This document shows positions 56,856 to 64,000 of a stretch of DNA of 64,000 bases, piece by piece. How positions within the stretch are numbered: the first letter of the stretch is position 1; every line of letters starts with the position of its first letter. Origin of the DNA: an uncultured Endozoicomonas sp. (GTDB lineage: Bacteria > Pseudomonadota > Gammaproteobacteria > Pseudomonadales > Endozoicomonadaceae); NCBI RefSeq assembly GCF_947495845.1, contig NZ_CANMAO010000016.1, forward strand, positions 40,042 to 104,041, in the 5' to 3' direction. Position numbers and translations under genes: made by a program. Under the pieces are notes generated by a model. The model was given only the letters and a program-made list of their open reading frames with translations. It was not told where the DNA came from and ran no database searches.

Positions 56856-58330
56856 TGGAGTACTGTAAATATCATCCGCTGCAGGGGGCGAGTTATGTTT
56901 GTCATCAGTGCAATGTCCACACCTGTCAGGATTGTAACCGTACAGAGCATCAAAGTAGTGAGGCACGTTGCTTTGTCTGCAATGAAACATTGAGCGTACA
57001 AGGCGGAGCATTTACTGCTACGCCTTTTTGGAAACGGCTTAACAAGGCATTCAAATACCCATTTTCAGGCAATGGCTTTGCCGCCATTATTTTGGCAACA
57101 CTGCTTAGCTGTCTTGGCTTTATCATGCCCTGGTTTGTACTGCTGGCGTCTGCATTTATTACCAAGTACAGCTTTACCTGTCTTCAACAAACGGCCATGG
57201 GGCAAACCCAGGCTCCGGATATTAAAGAAGCGTACGGCGGTGGCTTACTACTACTGATACAGATAACCGCTATTCTTCTCATTGGCATCGCATCGGTCAC
57301 AGCTGTTGCTGTTTTTGTTGGCCCGATAGCAGGCATTGTCGCCACTTGTTTTTTTGTACTATCCATCCCTGCCAGCTTTATTCTGCTGGCGATGGAGGAT
57401 AGTTTTTTTAAAGCCATCAATCCGCTAAAACAACTGCAATTGATGACAACCATTGGCTGGCCTTACCTGTTTCTGTGTTTGATCCTGATGATCATGCTGG
57501 GTTCTGTAGAAGCACTGAGCTTTATGATTGATGACAATATGGAATCCATGAGCATATTTTTGCAATCCGCCGTTTCCAACTATTATTCTGTGGTGATGTA
57601 CCATCTGATGGGTTATGCCCTGTTCCAATATCAGGACAAGCTGGGGTTCGTTGCCGAGCAGGATGACGTCACAAAACCTGATCGAACTGATCAGCAGCTT
57701 CTTCAGGCCAATGTGAGTGTTTTAGTAAAAGAGGGTGACTATGAAAAAGCCATTAAGCTTTACCGCCACTGGCTGAAGAAAAACCCTCGGGACATGGTGA
57801 TTTCTGACGCACTGTTCAAACTGATAACCTCCCTGAAATCAAAACAACATTTGACGTCTTTTGCAGATCGGCACCTGCAGTTGCTGATGGATAACCAGCA
57901 GGACTTTAAGCTCGGTGTGTCATTACCACAGATAAAACTGGTTTGGCCAGACTATAAGCCTCAACAGGCGAAAGTGCGCTATCAACTGGCCAAATACCTT
58001 TTTGATAAGGGTGACTTCCCCAACACGGCCAAAATGCTAAAAGACTTTCATAAGGCATTTCCAAATGACCCACTGGTGTTGCCCGCCTATAAAATGATGG
58101 TCGAAACTCTGGCGTGTATTCCTGGTTTGGATAAACAAACTGCTCAGTTTCAAGCTGTCGTACAAAAGCTTGAACAAGAACAACCACCATCAGAGGCCAG
58201 AGTCGTGAAACAGAAGATGGATTTTTCAAACGAGCCCTCCAAACCTCCACATGGCAAGTCGGTGACACCAAGGGCAGAAAATAAAGAGAGTACACCACTG
58301 GAATACGGACAGATTGAGTTCACACCTTAA
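56855..58330 (+). CDS. B-box-type zinc-finger membrane protein with TPR-like tail, partner of the rhomboid
   Basis: 491 residues. The N-terminus has a Cys/His-rich B-box-like finger: YCKYHPLQGASYVCHQC, HTCQDC and CFVCN. Membrane helices follow between about residues 66 and 260. A hydrophilic helical tail has TPR-like pairs (DYEKAIKLYRHWLKKNPRDM, RYQLAKYLFDKGDFPNTAK). Its ATG overlaps the rhomboid stop. I do not recognise the family as a whole. The arrangement suggests a membrane complex that delivers or scaffolds rhomboid substrates. Confidence 0.75.
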   Translation: MEYCKYHPLQGASYVCHQCNVHTCQDCNRTEHQSSEARCFVCNETLSVQGGAFTATPFWKRLNKAFKYPFSGNGFAAIILATLLSCLGFIMPWFVLLASAFITKYSFTCLQQTAMGQTQAPDIKEAYGGGLLLLIQITAILLIGIASVTAVAVFVGPIAGIVATCFFVLSIPASFILLAMEDSFFKAINPLKQLQLMTTIGWPYLFLCLILMIMLGSVEALSFMIDDNMESMSIFLQSAVSNYYSVVMYHLMGYALFQYQDKLGFVAEQDDVTKPDRTDQQLLQANVSVLVKEGDYEKAIKLYRHWLKKNPRDMVISDALFKLITSLKSKQHLTSFADRHLQLLMDNQQDFKLGVSLPQIKLVWPDYKPQQAKVRYQLAKYLFDKGDFPNTAKMLKDFHKAFPNDPLVLPAYKMMVETLACIPGLDKQTAQFQAVVQKLEQEQPPSEARVVKQKMDFSNEPSKPPHGKSVTPRAENKESTPLEYGQIEFTP

Positions 58331-58351
58331 AACAATATCAGCAGGGGTTGT

Positions 58352-58513
58352 TATACCAATTCTGTTTTTAAATTATGGGCTGCGCAGCTATTTTGACCGA
58401 CTGGATCTGCGTTGAAGTTCCTCGCCATAGCTACGGCTATGACTCGTCTCTTCGCCTTGCCCAGTCGCCCAAAATAATTTGCTCGCTCCAAAATTTAAAA
58501 ACGCCATTGGTAT
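58352..58513. repeat. Inverted-repeat element, family A, copy 2
   Basis: 162 bp, second copy of the element at 342-519, with ends TATACCAATTCTGTTTTTAA and the inverse TACCAATGGCGTTTTTAAAT. It lacks the 17-nt insertion of copy 1, joining CTTCGCC directly to TTGCCCAGTCGC. Sits between convergent genes. Confidence 0.85.
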
Positions 58514-58526
58514 TAGTTGCTCCTGC

Positions 58527-58787
58527 TTATTGTTCTGAGATCTGGTATATCTTTCGAATGAATTGGTCGGTGGATTTGCTATCCGGCGAGTTGAGCTGAA
58601 ATTTATTATGAAAATATAAGGTAAGCTCTGACTGATTATCAAAAAGCCGAACCGTATAACCGTCATCCATAGATTCAGCCCATATTCCCTTTAAGAAGTA
58701 GCCTTTCTCTGATTTTTCACCTTCCTGTAAAATGGTCGCAAACGCTGATAGACATTTTTTGGTATCCAGATGTTTATCCACATGCAA
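58527..58787 (-). CDS. DUF3081-like small protein
   Basis: 86 residues. MHVDKHLDTKKCLSAFATIL, GIWAESMDDGYTVRLFDNQS and LTLYFHNKFQL resemble DUF3081 proteins as I recall them. Cytoplasmic, without motif of known activity. The gene ends 3 bp before a DUF3429 gene begins in coordinates (same strand, upstream), so they form an operon. Confidence 0.6.
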   Translation of the reverse strand: MHVDKHLDTKKCLSAFATILQEGEKSEKGYFLKGIWAESMDDGYTVRLFDNQSELTLYFHNKFQLNSPDSKSTDQFIRKIYQISEQ

Positions 58788-58790
58788 CTC

Positions 58791-59228
58791 CTAAACCAGA
58801 GAAAATAAAATAAGGTGCAAAATAATAACGACAGTCGTCACCCGGTAGCGTAGCTGCAAATAGTATTCTGGAATAGCGTCATAGCAGACAAGAGGGATAA
58901 AACGCTCGGTAGCCGCGATAATGCTGAAGCAGCATGCCATGATCAGCAACAAAGGCCCAACAGCCAGGAAAACCAGAGCAAAAAAAGCCGTCAAAGCAAC
59001 AAAGTTACTGATAACAAGATTAATATTTCTATGCTGGCCAGCCTGACTTCTTAAGGCCTGCCCCCACAGCGTGCCAGCCATAAAACTACTGATAACCACT
59101 GAGTAGAAAGTAAAGATCTGACTCCCGCTGTACTCGCCAAGGCTTAAGCCTGAGAGCACCAACAGGATCGATAAGATGAATGGCAATACGCCCAACCATG
59201 CTAGGTATCTCATTGATTCTCCATACAT
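58791..59228 (-). CDS. DUF3429 membrane protein
   Basis: 145 residues with four to five hydrophobic helices. YLAWLGVLPFILSIL at the start, FYSVVISSFMAGTLWGQAL and LQLRYRVTTVVIILHL match the DUF3429 pattern. An inner-membrane protein of unknown function. First gene of a two-gene minus-strand unit, divergent from the photolyase operon. Confidence 0.8.
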   Translation of the reverse strand: MYGESMRYLAWLGVLPFILSILLVLSGLSLGEYSGSQIFTFYSVVISSFMAGTLWGQALRSQAGQHRNINLVISNFVALTAFFALVFLAVGPLLLIMACCFSIIAATERFIPLVCYDAIPEYYLQLRYRVTTVVIILHLILFSLV

Positions 59229-59432
59229 TTAAAAGCAGAGGCATTAAAGCATTTAATCTGACACTGCGCTTATAGAGCCCCGATAGCGTTCATTAACAGT
59301 CTTACACTTTTCCTGCATGAATTTATTTTTAACCCATTCACACTGTCTGTACGTATAGAAGAAAGCAACTGGTTTGGTTCTTATCACACACTGACCACAC
59401 TCTGATCACACAATACGGGACGGGAACAACCT

Positions 59433-60758
59433 TTGACCACTAGCCTGTTCGTTTTCTCTAATGACCTCAGATTAAGTGACAACCGGGCTCTACTTGAAGC
59501 CGCTCAGCAAAGCACTCGTCTGATCTGTCTATTTTGTGTTGATCCAGCTTGGTTTCGCCCTGCACGATACTACTCAAAATCCATCGGCGCTCATCGCTGG
59601 CAGTTTCTACATCAAAGCCTGAAAACACTGGAATCCGAGCTTAACGCTCGCCATCAAACACTATTAATTCGATTTCAATCACAGCCTCAGGCTATCGAAC
59701 AGCTGATTAATGCTCATGCTATTAACGTCGTCTACCGCAGTCACAATTCAGGCTTTCGTGAGCGACAAGCATGGGAGAAGTTAAAGCAGCGGTTCTCTCA
59801 TGTGGCATTCCGGGAAGTCACTACATTTACACTATTTGATCAGAGCCAACTGCCCTTCACTCTGGATCATTTACCAGACACTTTCACTCAGTTTCGTAAA
59901 CAGGTAGAAAATTTCCCTATTTCTGAGCCATTAGTAGCACCGGACATATTACCTCGCCCCATGACTGGCCTGAACCACACCTCCGACAGGCTCCCTCCTA
60001 TAGCCAGCACTGAAAGCCCTTTCACCGGTGGTGAAATAGAAGGATTGAGTCATATAAATCATTACTTCTCAACACAGGCACCCGCTAATTACAAAGAAAC
60101 CCGCAACGAACTGTCTGGCTGGGAGTGCTCAACCCACTTCTCTCCCTGGCTTGCTCAGGGTTGCATCTCTGCACGTCAGATAAATGCAGACCTTAAGCGG
60201 TATGAAACAGAGGTGACTACCAATGAATCCACTGCATGGATTCTCTTTGAATTGTTATGGCGTGAATATTTTCAATGGTGCGCCCTTAAGCATGGCACTA
60301 AATTGTTTGCTCCCTGTGGCATCCATAATAAGAAAAAGCGTTGTTGCTTTTATGCCGAACGCTTCCAGAAATGGTGTGCAGGCAATACCCCGTGGCCCAT
60401 CGTCAATGCCTGCATGAAAGAGCTGAAAGCTACCGGTTATCTTTCCAACCGTGGACGACAGTTGGCCGCCAGTTGCTTCATCAATGAATTGGGTCTGGAC
60501 TGGCGATATGGTGCTGCCTGGTTTGAAGAGCAACTTATTGACTACGATGTCGCCAGCAATTGGGGAAACTGGCAATACATCGCGGGCGTTGGTGCCGATC
60601 CACGGGGAGGGCGACACTTCGATCTTGCAAAGCAGACTCAATTGTACGACACCAATAGCCGCTACATAAACCAATGGCAAGGCTATCCAACCTCACCACT
60701 GGACAGTGTTGACGCTGCTGACTGGCCTATCCTGCCTCCGGACGTTAAATCCCCATGA
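59433..60758 (+). CDS. DASH-type cryptochrome/photolyase
   Basis: 441 residues from a TTG start (MTTSLFVFSNDLRLSDN). An N-terminal photolyase alpha/beta domain precedes the FAD-binding helical domain: ELLWREYFQWCALKHGTKLF, CAGNTPWPIVNACMKELKAT, YLSNRGRQLAASCFINELGL, then WRYGAAWFEEQLIDYDVASN and the DPRGGRHFDLAKQ end. These are the Cry-DASH signatures. It repairs pyrimidine dimers in single-stranded DNA using blue light, or acts as a photoreceptor. First of three overlapping or near-overlapping genes. Confidence 0.92.
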   Translation: MTTSLFVFSNDLRLSDNRALLEAAQQSTRLICLFCVDPAWFRPARYYSKSIGAHRWQFLHQSLKTLESELNARHQTLLIRFQSQPQAIEQLINAHAINVVYRSHNSGFRERQAWEKLKQRFSHVAFREVTTFTLFDQSQLPFTLDHLPDTFTQFRKQVENFPISEPLVAPDILPRPMTGLNHTSDRLPPIASTESPFTGGEIEGLSHINHYFSTQAPANYKETRNELSGWECSTHFSPWLAQGCISARQINADLKRYETEVTTNESTAWILFELLWREYFQWCALKHGTKLFAPCGIHNKKKRCCFYAERFQKWCAGNTPWPIVNACMKELKATGYLSNRGRQLAASCFINELGLDWRYGAAWFEEQLIDYDVASNWGNWQYIAGVGADPRGGRHFDLAKQTQLYDTNSRYINQWQGYPTSPLDSVDAADWPILPPDVKSP

Positions 60759-60946
60759 AAAGAAGGGGCACAGCACGTAAAGAGCCGGTGATAAATCTAA
60801 GGCAAAAGGTGTGTATCGCCTGCGACCGGCCTTTTTCGTGGCGAAAAAAGTGGAAACGCTGTTGGGCAGAAGTGAAGTTTTGCTCGAAGCGTTGCCAATC
60901 GGTAGGAAGACGACAATTCAGACAAGATAACAACAATGGCAAATAA
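60755..60946 (+). CDS. DUF2256 small zinc-binding protein
   Basis: 63 residues. KVCIACDRPFSWRKKWKRCW and VKFCSKRC are the DUF2256 core with two Cys pairs, so likely zinc-binding. It overlaps the photolyase stop by 4 bp and the next gene by 11 bp. DUF2256 is often found beside photolyase-related genes, as here. Function unknown. Confidence 0.85.
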   Translation: MKRRGTARKEPVINLRQKVCIACDRPFSWRKKWKRCWAEVKFCSKRCQSVGRRQFRQDNNNGK

Positions 60947-62498
60947 AAAATCCTACAACACACTTCGTCTGATTCTGGGTGATCAGCTGAATGCCAGTCA
61001 CAGCTGGTTTAAGCAAAAGAATTCTGACTGCCTCTACGTGGTTGCCGAACTGCTGCAAGAAACCCATTATGCGACCCACCACGTACAAAAGGTATGTGGA
61101 TTTTTTCTAGCGATGGAGTATTTCGCCACGGCGCTGGAGCAATCCGGGCATCAGGTATTACATCTGACGCTAGACGAAACCAGTACTTTTAAAGACCTGA
61201 CAGCATTAATCAAACATCTATGCAAAGAATACGCTATTGAGAATTTTGAATACCAACGCCCAGATGAATACCGACTACTCGAACAGTTACGAACACTGAA
61301 ACCCGGAAAACATATCCAGATAGAAGAACAGGATACTGAGCACTTTCTAGTGCCATTTAATGAGCTGGCAGTACGCTTTCCAAAAGGAAAACCCGGGCGC
61401 ATGGAAACGTTCTATCGAAAAATGCGACGGGATCACAATATCCTGATCAATAATGGCGAACCTGAGGGAGGGCTGTGGAATTATGATCAGGAGAACCGGT
61501 GCAAATTAAAGCCAGAAGACGTTGCCAGTATACCAACACCTTTAACATTCGCTCATTCTACAATGGCGATACTGAAGCGCCTGAAGCGACATAAGGTAAG
61601 AACCATTGGTTCCATTGGTAGAGAACTGATCTGGCCCGTCAATCGACAGGAATCTCTCAAATTACTGAATCACTTTTGCAAACACTGCCTGCCATATTTT
61701 GGAAAGTTTCAGGATGCCATGACCGACAGCAGTGAACATCAATGGAGCCTCTATCACTCAAGATTGTCTTTTTCATTGAATACCAAAATGCTCCATCCCA
61801 AACAGGTGATCGATAAGGCGATTGCTACCTGGCAGAAAAACCAAAAACAAATCACCATTGCCCAACTGGAAGGTTTTATTCGACAGGTTCTGGGCTGGCG
61901 TGAATACATTCGCGGCGTTTACTGGAGCAATATGCCTGAGTACGAATCCATGAATGCCCTGAAGGCCAAACGACCACTGCCAGATTGGTTCTGGACTGGA
62001 AACACCTCCATGAATTGCATGAAGCAAGCAATTACCCAATCACTGGAATATGCTTACGCTCACCATATTCAGCGACTCATGATTACCGGTAACTTCTGTT
62101 TACTGGCAGGTATAGATCCTGATCAGGTAGACCAATGGTATTTGGGAATTTATATGGATGCCATTCAGTGGGTAGAGCTGCCGAACACCCGCGGGATGAG
62201 TCAATACGCCGATGGAGGTATGATTGCTTCCAAGCCCTATGCGGCCAGCGGCAACTATGTAAAAAAAATGAGCGACTATTGCCGTCGCTGTGCATACAGC
62301 GTCAATGAAAAAGACACGGATAACGCCTGCCCCCTTAACAGCCTTTACTGGTTATTTATGGAGAAAAATCGACAATCACTTCAACAAAACCCGAGAACGG
62401 CATTGGTCTACAAGGGCTGGGATAAACGATCAGATAGCGATAGGTCCGCCATCATGAAGCGTGGCAAATGGTGCCTTCAGCATTTGGACAAGCTTTGA
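60936..62498 (+). CDS. FeS-BCP photolyase-related protein (PhrB-like, 6-4 photolyase type)
   Basis: 520 residues. TLRLILGDQLNASHSWF and CLYVVAEL start the ancient photolyase-like domain. FAD-binding helices follow: YWSNMPEYESM, LMITGNFCLLAGIDPDQVDQ, WYLGIYMDAIQWVELPNTRG. Cysteines for a [4Fe-4S] cluster are in SMNCMKQ, YCRRCAYSV and NACPLNSLYW. Family members repair (6-4) photoproducts. With Cry-DASH and DUF2256 this gives a complete light-repair set, suitable for a shallow-water or host-surface organism. Confidence 0.9.
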   Translation: MANKKSYNTLRLILGDQLNASHSWFKQKNSDCLYVVAELLQETHYATHHVQKVCGFFLAMEYFATALEQSGHQVLHLTLDETSTFKDLTALIKHLCKEYAIENFEYQRPDEYRLLEQLRTLKPGKHIQIEEQDTEHFLVPFNELAVRFPKGKPGRMETFYRKMRRDHNILINNGEPEGGLWNYDQENRCKLKPEDVASIPTPLTFAHSTMAILKRLKRHKVRTIGSIGRELIWPVNRQESLKLLNHFCKHCLPYFGKFQDAMTDSSEHQWSLYHSRLSFSLNTKMLHPKQVIDKAIATWQKNQKQITIAQLEGFIRQVLGWREYIRGVYWSNMPEYESMNALKAKRPLPDWFWTGNTSMNCMKQAITQSLEYAYAHHIQRLMITGNFCLLAGIDPDQVDQWYLGIYMDAIQWVELPNTRGMSQYADGGMIASKPYAASGNYVKKMSDYCRRCAYSVNEKDTDNACPLNSLYWLFMEKNRQSLQQNPRTALVYKGWDKRSDSDRSAIMKRGKWCLQHLDKL

Positions 62499-62729
62499 GT
62501 GAATGCTTTTAACAGTCAATTCACCTTGATCTCGTCAGTCAATCTGTGAACAAATTTTGGTTCGGGCAGCAATACATTTAAGCCTTAAGAATTTACTCAT
62601 AATGCACTAACACTTGGTGTTCAGACCCTCAGCGATATCAATAGAATCTGCTATTTTTGCTCTGACGAAACTCATGAAATGCCGCAAATAACGTATACTG
62701 CCGAACAATAGAACTATTGGGCTCGAACT

Positions 62730-63251
62730 ATGAGACTGGCAATCTGCTTTACCTTAATATCCCTATTGTCCGGGTGTACCGGGCTGCCAGAACAGGTGAC
62801 ACCCGTTAAGCCATTTAATATTGCCAGATATGAAGGCAAATGGTTTGAAATTGCCCGGCTGGATCATTCGTTTGAGCGCGGCTTGAGCCATGTGACCGCG
62901 GAGTATTCTCTTAAACCGGATGGCTCTGTGGATGTTATTAACTCCGGTATCCCAGCCAAAACAAGTGAAAGACGTCAGGCCAATGGCGTTGCCAAATTTG
63001 TGCGGGACACTAATGAAGGCTTTTTAAAAGTGTCGTTTTTCGGCCCCTTTTATGGATCTTATGTGATCTTTGAGCTGGATCAGGAAAAATATGAGTATGC
63101 GTTTATAACAGGCTATAACAAAGATTATTTATGGCTACTGGCTCGCACGCCAACAGTGAGCTCTGAGTTAAAAAATCAGTTTGTACAAACGGCTCTCAAG
63201 CTCGGCTTTAATATAGATGGCCTGATCTGGGTTGATCAATCTGTAAACTGA
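62730..63251 (+). CDS. blc: Outer-membrane lipocalin, Blc-like
   Basis: 173 residues. Lipobox LLSGC with lipidated Cys16. The GKWFEIARLDHSFERGLSHV motif (G-X-W) opens the lipocalin barrel, followed by AEYSLKPDGSVDVINSG and YEYAFITGYNKDYLWLLAR. Bacterial lipocalins (Blc) bind lysophospholipids and fatty acids and are linked to membrane stress. Monocistronic. Confidence 0.93.
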   Translation: MRLAICFTLISLLSGCTGLPEQVTPVKPFNIARYEGKWFEIARLDHSFERGLSHVTAEYSLKPDGSVDVINSGIPAKTSERRQANGVAKFVRDTNEGFLKVSFFGPFYGSYVIFELDQEKYEYAFITGYNKDYLWLLARTPTVSSELKNQFVQTALKLGFNIDGLIWVDQSVN

Positions 63252-63374
63252 AGTCGAACTTTTTTAACAGTTCACGAAAAATGCAGTTATCAACAAAAAA
63301 TCCGCTCAGCGATTACTTTTGCTGGCAGGCTAGCCAGATACAGAGAAACCATTAACTTATAATCATCAAGTGAC

Positions 63375-63557
63375 AAGGAGCTGTCCTGAAATAAGATCCA
63401 CATTTACTGAGGCATTGAAGCATCGTAGAGACCATTGCCCGCTATCCGTTATCCGTAGTCCGCAAAAGCGCGATTGGCTCAAGCTTTTTCGGAATACGGA
63501 CAACGGGATACGGACAACGAAAATTGAAATGTGGAAGTTATTTCAGGACAAATCCTA
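63375..63557. repeat. Inverted-repeat element, family E, copy 2 (inverted)
   Basis: 183 bp, opposite orientation to 38480-38676. Same ends (TCCTGAAATAAGATCCACATTT and its partner). The heptamer array is shorter (two clear TATCCGT-type units against six), so the two copies differ mainly in repeat number. It ends 12 bp past the stop codon of the parvulin gene. Confidence 0.85.
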
Positions 63558-63568
63558 TGCATCACCCA

Positions 63569-63847
63569 TCAGGTTCGATAAAGCACTTTGATCACATGCC
63601 AGCCGAATTTGGTTTTTACCAGATGCGGCTTCAGCAACTCACCGGTAAAGCAGACTTTATCGAATGCTGGGACCATCTGCCCCTTTCCGAATTCCCCCAG
63701 ACTGCCACCCTTCTTACCGGACGGGCAGGTGGAGTGCTTCTTGGCCAACACATCAAACTTTGCACCTTTCTTCAGCTTACTGATGATGTCTTCTGCCTGT
63801 TCTTTGTGTTTAACCAGGATATGAAGAGCGGCTGCAGTCTGTGCCAT
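63569..63847 (-). CDS. ppiC: Parvulin-type peptidyl-prolyl isomerase, PpiC-like
   Basis: 92 residues, the length of single-domain Ppi[41 protein letters not shown], and [12 protein letters not shown] make up the complete domain. It accelerates proline cis-trans isomerisation in the cytoplasm. It is transcribed away from tRNA-Asp, 76 bp apart, with the tRNA terminator between. Confidence 0.92.
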   Translation of the reverse strand: MAQTAAALHILVKHKEQAEDIISKLKKGAKFDVLAKKHSTCPSGKKGGSLGEFGKGQMVPAFDKVCFTGELLKPHLVKTKFGWHVIKVLYRT

Positions 63848-63875
63848 GGTATACCTTTCAAAATACTATAAACGA

Positions 63876-63906
63876 CAAAACCCTTACGACATTAATCGTA
63901 AGGGTT
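63876..63906 (-). terminator. Terminator of the tRNA-Asp gene
   Basis: AAACCCTTACGA and TCGTAAGGGTTT form a perfect 12-bp stem with a 6-nt loop; on the minus strand it is followed by TTTTG, 17 bases past the tRNA end. It separates the tRNA from ppiC. Confidence 0.85.
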
Positions 63907-63923
63907 TCTGAATTCAATCTTAT

Positions 63924-64000
63924 TGGCGGACCGGACGGGACTCGAACCCGCGACCTCCGGCGTGACAGGCCGGCATTCTAACCAACTGAACTACCGGTCC
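63924..64000 (-). tRNA. tRNA-Asp (anticodon GTC)
   Basis: 77 nt with encoded CCA. Acceptor GGACCGG pairs with CCGGTCC. The D loop has AGTTGGTTAG, the anticodon loop CTGTCAC gives GTC, and the T arm reads GCGGGTTCGAGTCCCGT. The gene ends exactly at the right window edge (5' end at 64000), so more tRNA genes may precede it outside. Confidence 0.97.

Noticed and set aside
63924..64000. tRNA-Asp as an integration site of a genomic island
   Set aside because: No integrase gene and no direct repeat of the tRNA 3' end were seen in the window; the right side is outside.

Overview
The window looks like chromosome from a marine gammaproteobacterium. It has PurL in its long gammaproteobacterial form, AceK, TadA, QueH, PepN followed by DUF2797 and DUF1315 genes, a Cry-DASH/DUF2256/FeS-photolyase trio, GlpG and a Blc lipocalin. 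An injectisome gene block lies beside a steroid-type catabolic cluster, and small inverted-repeat elements are dispersed throughout. Together these fit an Oceanospirillales host-associated lineage such as Endozoicomonas. That placement is inference, because no 16S or marker search was possible.

Layout. 1-6.3 kb: housekeeping genes, all on the minus strand (partial sulfurtransferase, two small envelope proteins, purL, tadA). 6.5-13.6 kb: type III secretion. A CesT-like chaperone with its own terminator is followed by a tight plus-strand operon in the Ysc order sctN-O-P-Q-R-S-T-U, encoding the ATPase, stalk, ruler, C-ring, export gate and switch protein. SctV, SctC, SctJ, SctD, needle and translocon genes are not in the window.

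13.6-25.5 kb: a catabolic island that reads as steroid degradation. One minus-strand operon encodes hydratase, acylating aldehyde dehydrogenase and aldolase (HsaE/G/F-like). A second encodes a paired acyl-CoA dehydrogenase, an IpdF-like SDR, a MaoC-like hydratase and a thiolase. A third encodes an HsaB-like flavin reductase and a KshB-like reductase. A lone SDR is divergent from the first. All three minus-strand operons carry the octamer ATCGTCCA 53-65 bp upstream of the best start codon, which suggests one shared regulator. Ring-cleavage genes (KshA, HsaA/C/D, KstD, IpdAB) must lie elsewhere.

25.5-34.4 kb: a DUF1439 lipoprotein, a CpxAR-like two-component pair, a divergent RND efflux pair and a TauE/SafE permease. 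34.4-54.8 kb: mixed core and accessory genes, including pepN, glpG, nadK, aceK, queH, an MFS transporter, a secreted peroxiredoxin with a cysteine-rich tail, and a 227-residue orphan with a duplicated SWDDE motif. 55.4-58.3 kb: a rhomboid protease coupled to a zinc-finger membrane protein. 58.5-64 kb: two small conserved proteins, light-dependent DNA repair genes, a lipocalin, a parvulin and tRNA-Asp at the right edge.

Six families of short (about 130-210 bp) non-coding elements with terminal inverted repeats sit between genes; four occur more than once. One supplies the stop codon of a catabolic gene. Two long gene-free gaps share a spaced block, TACGTA-N-TTTCC-N9-TAATTGATCNAGATCA, containing an FNR/ANR-like box; one of these gaps lies between two convergent genes and may encode a small RNA.
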